The notes under the pieces were generated by a model. That model made no database searches and was not told the origin of the DNA. It worked only from the letters and a program-made list of their open reading frames with translations. From positions 1 through 54,424 of the forward strand of contig JANQOX010000024.1 of the NCBI GenBank assembly GCA_028285625.1: 54,424 nucleotides of DNA, written 5' to 3'. Positions 30,201 to 45,200 of this stretch are shown here, one piece after another; the first letter of the stretch is position 1; every line of letters begins with the position of its first letter. Source of the DNA: Myxococcota bacterium (GTDB lineage Bacteria > Myxococcota_A > UBA9160 > UBA6930). The position numbers and the translations under genes are program-made.

Positions 30201-33200
30201 CGCACTTCTACGACCTGCGCTCGCGCGGGGGCGGCGTGATCGAGGTGGAGGTGGACGGGACCGAGATCGCGGTCACGCGCGAGGACGGTGCCGCCGTCCC
30301 GAAGCCGTCGGTCCAGAGCGCCCCGGAGATCCTGTTCGTGTCGCGTGGCACGGGCGACACGATCAAGATCGACACGGAGGTACGGCTACCCGGGAAGATC
30401 CGCGTCGAGGGCAATCGCAACGCGGTCACCGTCGACTTCGACTTCAGTCCCGGCGACTTCCTCGTCTCCGACGAGCAGGATCCGGTTCAGGGTCTGCGCC
30501 GGATCGTGATCGGCAACCTGAAGGCCGAAGGCGGCGCGCTACTCGAGATCGAGCTGTTCGACGTGTCCCCGTTCGAGCTTCGGCTTCCCGCTTTGACGCC
30601 GGAGCAGAAGCTGGGCCAGGTCGCGGGCGGGCTCGAGTGGTTGACGGGCGTTCCCATCGGCGAGGGGTTCGGGCTGGCCGACCTGCCGCTGTTCGGCGAC
30701 CTCCTGGGCCAGACGCTCCAGAACCGAACCGATGTTCCCCCCGTTGGCGATACCGGGCTCCAGCCGCTCGACGTGGATGGTGGCGGCAAGGTCAGCGCCT
30801 CGGTTCCCGATGTCGAACAGCTCGTGGCGCCCAAGAGCACGGATCGAGCGGCTCCGGACCAGGGACAACTCTTCGGGCGTCTGTTCTCGGGCATCGCAGG
30901 CGACTTCCGCCTTGCGGACATTGGCGACGAGCTCTCCGATCTGAACGCGGTTCGCGAAGCCCTCGATGGGCTCGACGACGTTGCGGGCAACGTCACCGCG
31001 ACCGAGAACGCCGCCGGCGTCCGGTTCGACGTGGAGATCGTGAAGACGCTCGAGGCCGGCGGTGAGCTGGGCCTCGCAGCATTCGGCGACTCGGTGCAGC
31101 TTTCGGGCCTGGCCGAGGTGATGGTCGACGTGCGCGCGAACCTGGTGTTCGGCCTCGACGCGGCGGGCTTCTACGTCGACCTCTCCGGCGACGATCCGGA
31201 GATCGTGATCGACGGCTTGTCCCTGGGCGAGACCAACCTGAGCGGTGACTTCGGCCTGATCTCGGTGGCCCTCGAGGACGTGCAGCTCGAGCTCGACCCG
31301 ATGGTGCAGATCGGCATCGACCTTCGCGAGCCCGACGCCGACCCGTTCACCGGCGAGCGGGACGGGCTCTTCCGGTTCCAGGACGGTGGGAACTTCGAGC
31401 CCGAACTCGCTGCGGTGACGCTCACGGGCAACCCCAGCGCGGATGACGTGCGCTTCACCGCCACGGCGAAGGCCGACATCCTGGGCGTCGAGGTCAGCGA
31501 CACCCTGAGCTTCGGCTGGGCCGATCTCGCTGATCCGTTCGGGCTGCAGGCGGCGGGCGAGGAGCTGCTGGTCGAGCTCAACCAGGATCTGCAGGACACG
31601 GTGCTCGCCGGCCTCGATGCGCTGGCGGCCTTCGGCGACGGCCTCGGTGGGCTTGGCAATCTGGCGGCGTCGATTCCGATCGTGGGCTCCTCCATCGGCG
31701 ACCTGCTCGACGCCGGCGAGATTCTGCGGAAGGGCCTGCGCGATCCCGTCGCGACCTATTTCGACGGTCTGGCCGAGGACGAGTTCCCCACCGTCGACGG
31801 AATCTTCGACGCGATCTTCGAGCAGACGATCGAGGTGCCGGGTCTCACGCTCGACCTCGCGGCCGGGGTCGACACCGGCCTGATCGACGACGTCCTGCGC
31901 TTCGACCTCAGTCTCGATGCCAACCGCAGCGACGAGATTGCCCTCGACCTGGGGGCCGCAGGCGGGCTCGGTCTCGAGACCGACGTCGACGTCACCGGCA
32001 CGTTCGAGTCGCGTTTCGCCTTCGACTTCGACCTCGGCATCGATCTCACGCAGATCACGAACCCCACCGAGGCGTTCTTTCTCGAGGTGCAGCAGGACCC
32101 CGTTCTCGAGGCGTCGCTCCAGATCGCCGACCTCGATGCGAGCGCGCGGGTGGGGCTGCTCGGAGTGGGGATCGAGAACGGCAGCCTCGACCTGCAGGCG
32201 GGCCTCACCGTCGACTTCCAGGACCCGAGCGGCGATGCGCGCACCACGCTGGCCGAGATCCTGGCCACGCCCATCGACCAGCTTCTCGACGTCGACGTCA
32301 CGGCCACCCTGGCCCTCGACCTGCCGATCCAGGCGAGCCTCGGCGACGTCGACTTCGCCGCGAGCGCCACGCCGCGCGTGTTCCTGCCCACCACGGCGCT
32401 CTTCAGCGACCCGCTCGCGTTCCAGACCGAGAACTTCGAGGCGCTGCTCGACTTCCGTGGGCTGGGCGCCCAGGCGCTGCTCGGCGTGGTGACCCAGCTG
32501 CAGGACTGGCTCGCCAATCTCCGCGGAACCAGCCTCTTCGCGAAGGAGATCCCCTTCACGGATGGCGTGACGATCGGCGACGTGGTCGATCTCGACGGCG
32601 TACTGGCCAAGGTGACGAGCGCCGTGATGGAGCAGGTGCGCCTGGTGGGCGAGGGCAAGGCTCCCGACCTGGGTCGCCTCGTCGAGGACGCGAACCTCAA
32701 GATCCGCATCAACGGCGACCAGGTGATCTACGCCCTGGTGCGCGCCGACGCGACCAACGCCACCGCCGAGGATCTGGTCTCCGACGTGAACGAGGCGCTG
32801 GCCTCGTCGCTCCCCGCATCGCTGGTGGGCAAGGTCGAGGCCGAGCTCTCGAACGGGCGCATCGCCCTGCGTGCCACCGACGGCACCGTCGAGCGCCTGG
32901 CTCTCGAGTCGGGAGGCGCTGCGCTGGGCCTGGCCGACGGTCTCGAAGGCGGGCCCATCTCGTTCTCGACCCTCCAAGAGCTGCAGGAGCGGCTCGCCGA
33001 GCGCTTGGACGAGGCGCTGGGCGAGTCGATCACCGTGGCGTACGACACCGGCACCAAGGAGCTCACCTTCGCGCTCGCGTTCGATGAGTCGTTCGAGGTC
33101 GACGCCGTCCCCTTCGGTTTCGACCTCGAGCTGGGGGACATCGCAGGCGTCGCGGCCTTCGTGCGCCTGCGGGCTGCGAACGACGGGCCCGCCGACGGCC

Positions 33201-36200
33201 AGCCCACGGGCGGCGACGGCACGCTCACGCTGCGCGTGAACGACCTGGTGGACGTCGAGGTCGCCGTCGGCGACACCAGCGGCAACACCTCCCTGGGCGA
33301 GCTCGCCGCCCAGCTCGAAGCGGACCTCACGGCCAAGCTCGACGACACCGACTTCGTCGAAGGTGTGGGCGTGCGCGTCGAGGGCGACAAGCTCTCGTTC
33401 TACTCGAAGCGCAGCAAGGTGCAGCGCCTGGCGATTTCGGGGGCCGAGGAGTTCGGCTTCGATGCCGCGGGGCAGGAGGCCAGCAGCATCCTCGAGGCGA
33501 CGGGCAGCATCGACGCGGGCCTCACCTTCGGCATCACGCTCGGCGAGCTCGGCGCGGGCTTCGGCCTCTCGGAGGGCGGCGCCGGACTCGGGGACGGGAC
33601 GTCCCTGGCCCAGATCCGCGACACCCTGCCGGGCGAGCTCGGGGCCGAGCGTGCGCCGCACCTGAGGATCACGCGCAGCGACGCCACCACCGTGGACGTG
33701 GACCTGACCGGCCTCACGCACCTCGACCAGGTGATCGACCGCATCGAGACCGCCACGAGCAACCGCGTGGACGTGCGCATCGCGGCAGACGGCAAGTCGC
33801 TCGAGCTCGAAGACCTCGACCACGACGGCGACTCGGATCGCTTCGCCGTGGGGGCGCTCAATGGATCCGGCGCGGGGGTGCTGCTCGGCATCCTCACTTC
33901 CGACGCCGATGCCGACGGCGTGATCCGGGGCGCACCGCTGCACGGCGACTCGTTCCTCGATCGCCTCTTCCTCCAGGACACCACCTTCGACGCCGAGCTG
34001 TCGCTCCTGGCCGAATCCGTCGATGCCGCGGCGAGGCTCGGCACCGGCGGGCTGGCCGTGGGCATCGACGTGGTGGGCGGCAAGGTCGGGATCCAGGGCG
34101 GCGTCATGATCGCTCTCGAGGATCCGAACGCGGACGGGCGTACCACGGTCCAGGAGCTGCTCGACGGGCTCGATGACCCCACCGACCTCGTGACCGTGGA
34201 CCTCTCCGGTTCGGGCATCCTCGATCTGCCCGTCGAAGTCACGCCCTCGTACCTGCTCGCCAGCGGCGCGGGAATCCCGAAGATCAACGTCGGGATCCCG
34301 GACCTCGACGACCTCTCGACGATCACCACGGCCTTCGATCTCGACCTCGACGTGCTCGCGGGCCTGCGCAACCTCGCCCTCGATCAGGTGCTGGCCGCGC
34401 TGCGCCAGGTCGAGGGCTTCATCGGCGGGCCGGTCGAGAGCGTGCTCGACTTCCAGATCCCCGGAATCGGCAAGAGCGTGCTCGACCTGTTCGGCAGCGA
34501 CCCGTCGGACGCCTTCGGTCGCGTGATCGACCAGCTCGAAGCCGATCGGCCGCTCACCCTCGACGACTTCCAGGTGAAGCTGGTCGACGCGATCATCGAG
34601 GAGTTCGGCGCCTCGACCCTGGCGCCGAGCTTCGCCAACGACGTGCTTCGCTTCGACGTCGACCTGGGCCGCGACGTCAGCGGAAGCCTGCCGTTCCAGT
34701 TCGATCTCGGATCGCTGGGCATCGACCTGGCGGGCCTGGGCTCGGTGCTGTCGGGGTCGGGCGCGCTCGACTACGGGGCGGGTGCCGAATTCGGGCTGGC
34801 GCTGGAGCTCGACCTGACCGATCCGCTCTCTCCCTCCGTGAGACTCGCCGATGCGGGCTTCGATCTCTCCGCCGGGTTCGACGCGGCCCTCGACCTCGAC
34901 GCATCGCTGGGTGCCGCGGGTCTCTTCGTGCGCGACGGTCGCGCGACGCTCGGCGACGGCAGCGGCGGCCGGGCCGGTTGGTCCGTCGACCTCGACGCAC
35001 CGGTCGACCTGCTCGCCGGCGAGCTTCCCAGCTTCACGAGCACCCTGACCGGCGGGCTCGACCTGGCGCTGCCGCTCGCCTTCCCCACGCCGGTGGCCGA
35101 CAAGGGCGCGATCACCGCCAGCTTCGATCTCGCCACGCAGAATCTGGCCGTCACGGTCCCGCCGGGCCTGTTCTCTGCCATCGCCGCCGAGCTCGAAGCG
35201 ATCGCCGACAACCTGACGGCACTCTTCAGCAGCTGGGACGGCATCCTCACCCTGGTCGGCGACGCGCTCGACGGCGAGGTCTTCGGCTTCGAGATCCCGT
35301 TCATCGGCGATCAGCTCGCTAAGGTGGGCGACTTCGTCGACGACCTGCGCGATGCGCTGGGCATCGTGCTCGAGCCCGATCTGGGCGCGGTGCAGGACGC
35401 CATCGTGAACGCCTTCGGGCCGGGGGGGCTCGGGTTCCTGCGCGATCGCGACGGGAGCGGGGCCTTCGACCGAGGCGACGTGCAGGTGCTCGAAGACGGT
35501 ACGAACGCCTCGGACCGGCGCGTCGAGCTGGCCTTCGACCTGGGCGGCGATCTCGTGTTCGACGAAGAGCTGGCCTTCGACCTGGGCTTCGACGCGCTGG
35601 GCCTCGAAATCGACGGCAACATCGAGCTCCAGGCGAGCTTCGACTGGCTGGTGGGCATCGGCATCAGCAAGACCGAGGGCGTCTACCTGCTCACGGACCG
35701 CCAGCGGTTCGACAGCGACACCGGGTTCACCTTCGACGAGCTCTCCCTGCAGCTGAGTGCCGCGATTCCCGGGCTATCGGCCACGGGCTCGCTGGCCTTC
35801 CTGCAGCTGATCGCGCGCGATCGCGGCAGCTCGCTCGATGCGGCACTCAACGTCGACCTCTTCGATGCGGACGGGCGGCTCACCTTCGGCGAGCTGCTGG
35901 CGCTTTCGCCCTCGCAATACCTGAGCGCCTCGTTCCCCATCGGCCGCGCCATCGTCGACCTCGATCTCGAGGCGCAGATCGGGGCGAGCGGCAACTTCCC
36001 GTCGCTCCAGACGGGTTTCCTGCTCGACTGGGACTTCGCCGGCGGCGACCCCATGGGCGATCGCGCGGCATTCGGTGCGGCGCCGATCATTGCGTTCGAC
36101 GACGTGAAGTTCGACGTCGGTGAGTTCTTCGACGACTTCCTGCAGCCGATCTTCGACAAGGTGCAGGACTTCCTGGCGCCGCTGCGCCCGATCCTGTCGG

Positions 36201-39200
36201 TGCTGAAGACGCCCATCCCGGTCCTGTCCGATCTGGCGGGCGAGATCACCTTCCTCGACCTGGCGCGGCTCTACGGCGATGTCGACCCGCGTTGGATCGA
36301 GGCGGTCATCCAGCTGGACGAGCTCGCGAGCCTGCCCGTCGAGAACGGGATGATCTCGCTCGGCAGTTTCCGCATCGACGACCAGGTGGCGGACGTCCGC
36401 TCGCTCGCCAACTTCGACGCCATCGCCGACATCCGTTCGGCGCTCACGAACGTGGGCGCGATCCCGGACCCCACGGCGGGGCTCAGCAGCCAGGGCCAGG
36501 CCTACCTGAATGCACTCGAGGGCGTCGGCGATACCGGCTTCCAGATCCCGCTCTGGAAGGACCCGGCGTCGATCTTCCCGCTGTTCCTGGGGCAGGACGT
36601 CGACCTCGTCAAGCTGATCCTGCCGCCGCTCAAGCTCGCGTTCTCGTACGAGCAGTTCTTCCCGATCATCGGGCCGCTGGGCGTGAACCTCTTCGGCGGT
36701 ATCTCCGTCCAGGCCCAGCTGGGTCTCGGCTTCGACACGTTCGGCTTCCGCCAGGCCTTTGCCCTCGACGACCCGAAGCGCATCGTCGACGGCTTCTTCC
36801 TGATCGACTTCAAGAAGGAGGAGAACGGCAAGGTCACGGGCGAGATCCCCGAGGTGGCCCTGCGCGGCGTGATCACCGCCACCGCCGCGCTCAACCTGGC
36901 CATCGCCAAGGCTGGCGTGGGAGGCGGGCTCTTCGCCGGCGTCGACCTCGACCTGCACGACCCGAACGAGGACGGCAAGGTCCGCTTCGCGGAGATCGAC
37001 GAGAGCCTCGCCCTGGGCCCCATCCACGTGTTCGACGTCTCGGGCGAGGTGCGCGCGGCGCTGCTCGCGTTCGTCAAGGTGAAGGCAGGCCCGATCACGA
37101 TCCTCGATTTCAAGAAGGATTTCGGGGACGTGGTGCTGCTCGACTTCGAGATCGACCGGCCCGACAAGAGCCCCCGGATCGCGACCCAGCAGGGCGACAC
37201 GCTGTTCCTGAACATGGGCTCCCGCGCCGCGGAGCGGAAGTTCGGCGACGTGGCCGACGGCGACGAGGTGTTCAAGGTGCTCGCCGGAACCGACCCCGGC
37301 GAAGTGATCGTCGACGCCCTGGGTCTCCAGCGCACCTTTGCGGGGGTCACGCGCATCGTGGCCGACGGCGGTGCGGGCAATGACCAGATCCTGATCGCCT
37401 CGGGCGTGGTGGTGGATGTCGAGCTGTCGGGAGGCGACGGCGACGACCTGCTCGAGGCCGGTGGCGGGGCGGCCCTGCTGCGCGGCGGCGCCGGCCGCGA
37501 CACCCTGCGCGGGGGCCTGGCCGACGACACGCTCGAAGGCGGTGACGACGCCGACCTGCTGGTGGGCGGCCTGGGCGACGACCAGCTGCTGGGCGAGGGC
37601 GGGGCCGACATCCTCGAGGGTGGGCTCGGCAACGACCTGCTGCGCGGAGGCGACGACGAGGACGACCTCAGCGGCAACGAGGGCGATGACCAGCTCTTCG
37701 GCGATGCGGGCGAAGACGTGCTGCGCGGCGGGCGCGGCGCCGACGTGCTCGAGGGTGGCATCGGCATCGACCTGCTCGAAGGCGGGCGCGACGGCGACGT
37801 GCTGCGCGGCGGCGAGGACGCCGATCGCCTGCTGGGAGAGCAGGGCGCGGACACGTTGGAAGGCGGCGGCGGCGACGACGTGCTCGAAGGCGGCGCGGGC
37901 TTCGACATCCTGCTGGGCGGTGCCGGGCTCGACGTGCTCGACGGGGGCACCGGCGACGACGTGGCCATGGGCGACGGGGACGCCGACATCATTCGGGGTG
38001 GCGGGGGAAGCGACTCGCTCTTCGGCGGTGCCGGCGACGACCTGATCTTCGCGGGCGTCGACGAGACCGGCGGTGTACCCGGCGAGACCACGCCCGCACA
38101 TCTGCTCGACGGCGGCAGCGGCGACGACCAGATCTTCGGCGACACCGGCCGCGACGTGATCTTCGGCGCCGCGGGCAACGACCGTATCGTCGCGCTCGCC
38201 GGCGACGACGAGATCGAGGGCGGTACCGGCGACGACACCGTGCTGGCCGGCGCGGGCGACGACCTGGTACGCGGCGACGACGGCGACGACGAGCTGCGCG
38301 GCGAAGCCGATGCCGACACGCTGCTCGGTGGAGCCGGCCGCGACCGCATCTTCGGCGACGGGGGCGACGACGTCCTGCGCGGCGGCGAAGACGACGACCG
38401 GCTCTTCGGCGGCGCAGGTGTCGATCTGCTGGTCGGCGAGGGCGGTTCGGACTTCCTGTCCGGTGACGCGGATGCCGACGTCCTCTGGGGAGACTTCGAG
38501 ACCATCGGGTTCGAGGACCTCGATCCCACGCGCACCGAGCTCTTCACCCGGCCGCTCTTCTTCGACGAGCTCCAGGCCGAGGGTGCGGTGACGCGTGTCG
38601 AGGGGCTGGTGCTGCCCGAGATCACGCCCATCGCCGTCGCGGGCCAGAGTCTCGACGGGCTCCCCGGCGACGGCGACGACGTGCTGCGGGGCGGTGCCGG
38701 AAGCGACCTGCTGTTCGGCGGCGCGGGCGAGGACGATCTCGGCGGTGGCTCCGAGGCCGACTACCTGGATGGTGGCGCCTCGAACGACCGCCTCTTCGGC
38801 GATGCCGGCGACGACGTCCTGCGCGGCGGCGGCAACGACGACCTGCTGCGCGGGGGCGACGGTCTCGACCAGCTCTACGGCGACCTCGGCCAGGACGTGC
38901 TGTTCGGCGAGGCGGGCGTGGACGTCGACGGCGAGCACGTGCAGGCGGGCCAGCGCCTGTTCGGCGGAGACGGTCGCGACACGCTATTCGCCTACGCGCC
39001 CATCACGCTCGCCGCAAGCGAGGCCACCCTGCGTGCCGAGACCGCGCGTCGAGGCGACGAGCTGCACGGCGGCGCGGGCAACGACGAGCTCAAGGGCAAC
39101 CTGCGCTCGGACCTGCTCTTCGGGGGCGACGGCAACGACATCCTGCTCGGCGACATCCTCGCCGGGCCGGACCACGCCGAGAGCGCGCGCGCGGCGCTCG

Positions 39201-42200
39201 AGGGCGGCGACGACCAGCTCTTCGGCGGTGCCGGCGAAGACCAGCTCTTCGGAGGCGGTGGCGCCGACGCACTCTGGGGAGGCGAAGACCCCGACTGGCT
39301 CGAGGGCCAGGAGGGGCGGCGCGCCGACCCGACGCCCGGCGGGCTCGCCGAGGCGGGCGACTCGCTGCGGGGCGGAAGCGGTCGCGACCTCCTGCTGCTC
39401 GACACGCGCGCCGACTACAACGTGCTCGACGACCTGTTCGACGGGCACGGCGGCGAGGCGCCCGACCAGCCCAGCCCCGACGATGACGAGACCGACGTCC
39501 TGATCGCGGAAGGGACCTTCGGCGACGACCAGATCCGGGTGGGGCAGCGCACCTTCGCCGGCGAGACCTTCCCGCGGCTGCTGGTCGAGCTGAACGGCCG
39601 CGACCTGTCGGCCCGCTGGCGCGATGCTGCGGGCGTACCGGTGGTGGAGCAGATCCAGATCTCGGGTCTCGGGGGCGACGACCGCATCGAGATGCTGCGC
39701 GAGGACCTCCCCGCCGAGAACCTCTTCGCGCTCGACGTGAGCGACCTGTCCGCACGAAGCCGCGACTTCGTGGGGGTGCTGCTCGGCGGCTCGGGCAACG
39801 ACGAGATCCTGGGTAGCGATGCGCGCGACCGGATCGACGGCGGCTCGGGCGACGACGTGCTGTTCGGCTTCGATGGCGACGACCGGGTCTGGGGCCAGCA
39901 GGGCGACGACCTTCTCTTCGCCGGCCGCGGCAACGACGATCTGCTCGGCGGGGCGGGGCGCAACGAGCTCTACGCGTGGTCGTTCGATCCGAGCCCCGCG
40001 GTGACGCAGCTCCACCTGCGGGTGGGCCAGTCCGCAGAGCCGGGAGAGGGCGGGCTGGCGCGGATCGCGGGCGATGCGCCGGGACCGCTCGATGGCGTGC
40101 TGCGCGGCGACCTGCGCCTGGGCCTGGCCGTGGGCGACGCCGAGGCGGTGACGGTCGCGCTGGCGGCATCCGCCACCCAGGGCAACACCGGCCTCGCCGA
40201 CCTGGTCGGCCAGCTCGCCGCGGCGATCGGCGCGACCAGCCTGGCCGGGCAGGTGAGCGTCGGCGCCGACGCCGAGGGTCAGGTCTTCTTCGAGACCGCG
40301 GCGGGCAGCCTGGCCGTCGTGATCGACGACTTCGGCGTGTTCGAGCGGCCCGACGGTACGCTGGCCTCGAACGACGGTGATCTCGACGGGGACGGGCTGC
40401 TCGATGCCGATGGCATCTCGGCGCCCTTCGCGCAGCAGTCGACCGGTCTCAACCGCATCGTCGGGGGAAGCGGAGGCGAGCGGCTCTTCGGCGGCACGGG
40501 CCTCGACTTCCTGTTCGGCAATGGCGGCAGCGACATCCTCTACCGCGCCGACGGGACGCGCTTCGAAGACCTGGACGGCGGCCTCGCTGGCGACGCCTGG
40601 AAGGACTTCGCACGCGCCACCGGCCAGGTCTGGTACGTGGGCGGCTCGAACCTGAACGACATCATCTCGGTCGATTTCGTGACCGAGCCGGGGCTGCTCC
40701 AGAACCGCCACCTGGTGACGCGGCTGACCGAGAACGACGGCAACTTCACCTTCGCCGCCCAGCTCTCGCTCGACTTCGATGCCGTCGACGAGAACGGCCG
40801 CCGCATCTGGGACCCCGAGGACGTGCTGCTCGACCTTGCAGCGCTCGATACGCCCAACCTCGAGGAGCGCGGCGAGGCCCTCGCCAACCTCGAGGATCGC
40901 CGCATCGATCTGCTCCGCGCGATCCTGCCGCCCGAGGGCAGCTTCCAGGCGATCCTGATCGATGCCCTGGACGGCAACGATCAGGTGACCGTCGGGCCGA
41001 CCGTGCAGACCACCGTCTGGGTGGACGCGGGCGCCGGCGACGACCGCGTCGAGATCGTCCCGGGCAACGCCATCCTCACCGATCGCACCGAGGGCCCGAC
41101 CCTAGCGGGCCGCAACGATGAGCCCGAGAGCGCCTTCGCGCTGGGTGAGCCCGCCGTCTTGACCGGCGCCACGGCCGCCCCGATCAACGGCCAGCTCACC
41201 GACGATGCCGTCTTCGAGCTGCTGCTCGACGGGCAGGAAGCGGTCGAGCTTCGAATCGAAGCGGCGCAGACGGCGGGCAACGCGACGCTCTCGGCGCTGG
41301 TGGCCGATCTCGAGGCGGCGCTCGAAGCGGCCGGCATCGCATCCCGCGTGGAGGCCGGCCGGCTTGGTGACCGCCTCGTGCTCGGCCGTAGCTCGGTCGG
41401 AGGGGAGGGCTCGCTCTTGGTAGTGTCCGCCAACGCGGTGGCCGCCCTCGAGCTGGGCTTCGAAGCGGGGCTCGAGGCCGGCGGCGCGGCAGGGCTCTCG
41501 GGCGACCGGCTCTTCACCGGACTCACCCTCGACAACCCCGAGGACGTCGACTGGTACCGCTTCGAGCTGGCGGACGATCCCGCCGGCGCATCGCTCGTAC
41601 TGCGAAGCGACTCGGTCCTCGACGACCTGACGCTTGATCTCTTCGACGTGCCGGACGACGCGGCCGTGCCCCTTCGCACCTCGAGCCCGGTCTCGGTCGA
41701 TCCGCCTCCGGATCGCACCGAGATCCTGGTGGGCACACCCGTCTCGGGCGCGACCTCGGGCGAGCTGCGATTCACCCTCGACGTGGACGGCACGCCGGTC
41801 TCGCTGCAGGTCGACGCCGATCCGGCGCGCGAGGGCGTGGCCGCCCTCGCCGACGCATTGAATGGGCAGCTCGCCGACGCCGGGCTGGCGAGCCGTCTGG
41901 TCGTGCAGGTGCTGGAGGGGCGTCTCGCCTTCGTTCCCACGGGCTTCGTCGAGCGGACGGATCTCGCGATCACGGGGCTGGCCGGTGACCTGACCGAGAT
42001 CGGGTTCGCGGAGGGCCAGGTCTCGGGCGGCGAGGCGAGTGCCTACCCGCTGCCCGCGATCGAGACGCTGGCGGGCATCGATGGGCTCAGCCTCGACCGG
42101 GCGGGGGACGTCGACTGGCTGCGCTTCGACCTCGAGGCGTCGCCCGCGCGCCTGCTCGGGGCGACGCGCGCCATCGCCGGGCCGCTCTCGGCCGACGCCA

Positions 42201-45200
42201 ACTTCAGCCTACGCATCGGAGACGGCGATGCCATCGCCGTGGTCCTCGCCGCCGCCGATACCGCCTCGGTCTCGAGTCGGCCGGCGCTTCGCGATCTCGT
42301 CGCCCAGGCCGTCGAGAACGCGCTCGAAGACGCGGGCGTCGCCGTGCCGCTCGAGGTCGTGCTCGATGACGGGCGCCTGGGCTTCGAACTCGGCGAGGTG
42401 GGGCTCGATCTCGAAGTCGTCTCTGCCGATGCGGTCGCGGCAAGCGCGCTCGGTCTGCACCAGGGGGTTGCGACCCCCGGCGCGCGCGGCACGGTCGGCC
42501 TGGCGAAGGAAGCGGGTGCCGACGCGCTGCGCCTCGAGCTGGTGCGACTCGCCGACGGCGCCACGCTGGCCGAGACGGTGGCGGACGTCGGCGCGACCGG
42601 CGCCACGCTGTCCCTGGCGGGCCTGGCTCCGGGCGCCTACGCCATGCGGGTGTCGGGCCCGACGGGGGCCGAGACGGCGGCCTACGCGCTCGAGACCCAG
42701 GTGGGCGACGGTGGCCTCGACCGCCTCGACCTCTCCGGCCGGCTCGAAGACGGGATCTCGCTCGATGCGCTCTCGCAGGGGGTGACCTATTGGCTTCGCG
42801 TCACCTCCGACGCGACGCCCACCCGCTACGAGCTCGACTTCCAGCTCGGCGGTGGCGAGCCGGTGCTGGTCGACCTGGCCACGCGTACCGAGCTGGTGCG
42901 ACGCGACATCATCCTGGGCGGCACGGGCGACGACGTGCTGGCGGGCGGGTCGGGCGAGGACTTCATCTTCGGCCAGGCCGGCAACGACGTGCTCACCGGC
43001 GGGCGCGACTCGCTCGCACAGGACCTGCTCTTCGGCGGAAGCGGCGACGACACGTTCCAGGTGCAGACGGACGTGCTGCCCGAGGCCGGCGGGCAGGAAG
43101 ACCTCTTCTTCGGCGGGGAGGGCCGGGATCGCGTGCTGGTCCTTGGCGGTGACCTCGACCGCAGGGGACTCCCCGTCCCGGACCAGATCGCGCTTCGCTA
43201 CAGCGGCCTGCTGCAGCGCTACGAGGTGACGACGGCGCGCTGGGACATCGCGAACCAGCAGTTCGAGACGGGCTCGGCACCGGGTACGCGGACGTACGAC
43301 CTCGCCCTGTTCGCGGCCGAAGGAGTCGAACGCCTGGTGGTGGACACCGGTGCCGGCGACGACGAGGTGCGCGCCGACCCCGAGCTCAGGCTGCCGGGCG
43401 CGCCGGGAACCTGGGGCATCGACCCGGGCGATCGGGAGGCCGGCGGGGCGCTCGTCGATCTCGAGATCCTGGGCGGCGCCGGCAACGACCAGCTCTTCGG
43501 CGGCGCGGGCAACGACCTCGTCGACGGGGGCAGCGGCGACGACCTGCTGGCCGGAGGCGAGGGCGACGACACCATCCTGGGTGGCAGCGGCGACGACGTG
43601 CTGCTGGGCGACGGCTCCCGCGATGCGAGCCCCGAGGCCCTGGAGTTCGCGGTGCGCGGGGGAGTCACCGGTCGCAACGACACGGCGGCGTTCGCAACCT
43701 TCGTACCCGGGATCAGCCCGTTCGACCAGACCTCCTTCGAGGCGGCGTTCGGCCCGGCCGACACCGACGACTGGTACCTCTTCGAGACGCCGCTGGCCCT
43801 GCGAAGCTTCGGCGAAGCCGACCGGGCCCTCGTCACGCGCGAGATGATCGAGATCGACTTCAGCGATCCGCGTGCGCAGGCGATCTTCGACGACCCGCGG
43901 TTCGAGCCCAGCGAGTTCTTCACGGGCTTCAACTACAACCTCTTCCCGGCACGGGTCACCTTCGACGCATCGGGCGAGATCGCCTCGGTCACACCCGACG
44001 ACGAGCCGGAGGGCGTTCCGGACCACTACCTGCTGCACGTGGTCAACGTGAACCGCTTCCGGCTGGAGGCGGCGGCGCCGGTCGACCTCTCGGGTCTGGG
44101 GCCCGGCGGCCACCCGGTCTCGTTCACGATCGAGCTCGGCGGCGTGGGGGAGGCCACGCTCGACGTGGTCCTCAACAGCTCCTCGGATCTCGACGACGTG
44201 GTCGACGAGATCCGGAGCCAGATCGACCTGGCCGACGTCGATAGCGACCGAAGGCTCTTCCTGAAGGACCTGGTCCAGGTCGACCACGTGGACGGCCGGC
44301 TCGTCTTCACGGCGACCAGCAGCCTCGAGCGGATTCCAGGCCAGAGCGACGCGATCCCCATCCGGCCCTCCGACATCCGGATCCGAGTGAGCGACCCGAC
44401 GAGCGCCGCCGCGGCGGGCCTCGGTCTGGGCGACGGTCAGTCGGCGGTCAACGGCGCGGCGGGTCTCGGTGCCTACCAGGTGCGCTTCGCGAACGGCTTT
44501 GGCGAGACCGTGCACGCCACGCCGGATCAGGTCGTCGGGTTCGACCTTGCTCCGCTGGACGCGCTCGACCGTCCGCTCGGTGTCGCACTCGGTGACATCG
44601 ATGGCAACGGCAGCGACGACTTCGTCTCGTTCGTGCGGAACGCATCGGCGGGTGGCGGCAGTCTCGCCCAGGTGATCCTGGGTCCCGACCCCTCGGTCGG
44701 CGGACCAGGTGCCAACGGGCCCACGCTGCGGGTCTTCCGGGCCGTCTTCTCGGAGTCGCCGGGGGACCTCGACGGCGATGGGACGGATGATCTCGTGGGG
44801 GCGGAAATCGGCATCGTTCCCACACGGTTTACGACCCCTCTCCCACCGCCCTTTGACACGATCGTACTCGGAGGCGCCCCGACGCGGGTCCACGTGCTGC
44901 TGGGGGACGATACGCCAGGCGCTTGGGACGGAGAGATCGACGTCGCGGCCGAGGCCGATACCACGATCACCATGGACGTCGGCCGGCCCGGCGCAATGAC
45001 GGTGGCCGGCGATCTCACGGGAGATGGAGTCAACGATCTCGTCGTGATCGGTGACTCCTTCGACCTCGACAGCACCCGGGACCGCGTGCTCGTGTTCAGC
45101 GGCGCCGACCTCCCGGGCGACCTGGTCGAGGCCGACGCGGTCGCCGTCTTCGACTCGGCGCCCGATCTCACGGGCGTGCGGGCGCTCGGCGACATCGATG

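Noticed and set aside
29677..31065. Plus-strand open frames in other phases inside the giant genes and the operon (also 16726-18228, 22342-24201, 24335-26044, 52045-54081)
   Set aside because: All are Arg/Pro/Gly/Ala-rich out-of-phase readings of real genes.
37370..38499. Regular DNA periodicity that could be mistaken for a CRISPR or satellite array
   Set aside because: The period is 27 bases and translates in frame to RTX nonapeptides; there are no conserved repeats with unrelated spacers.
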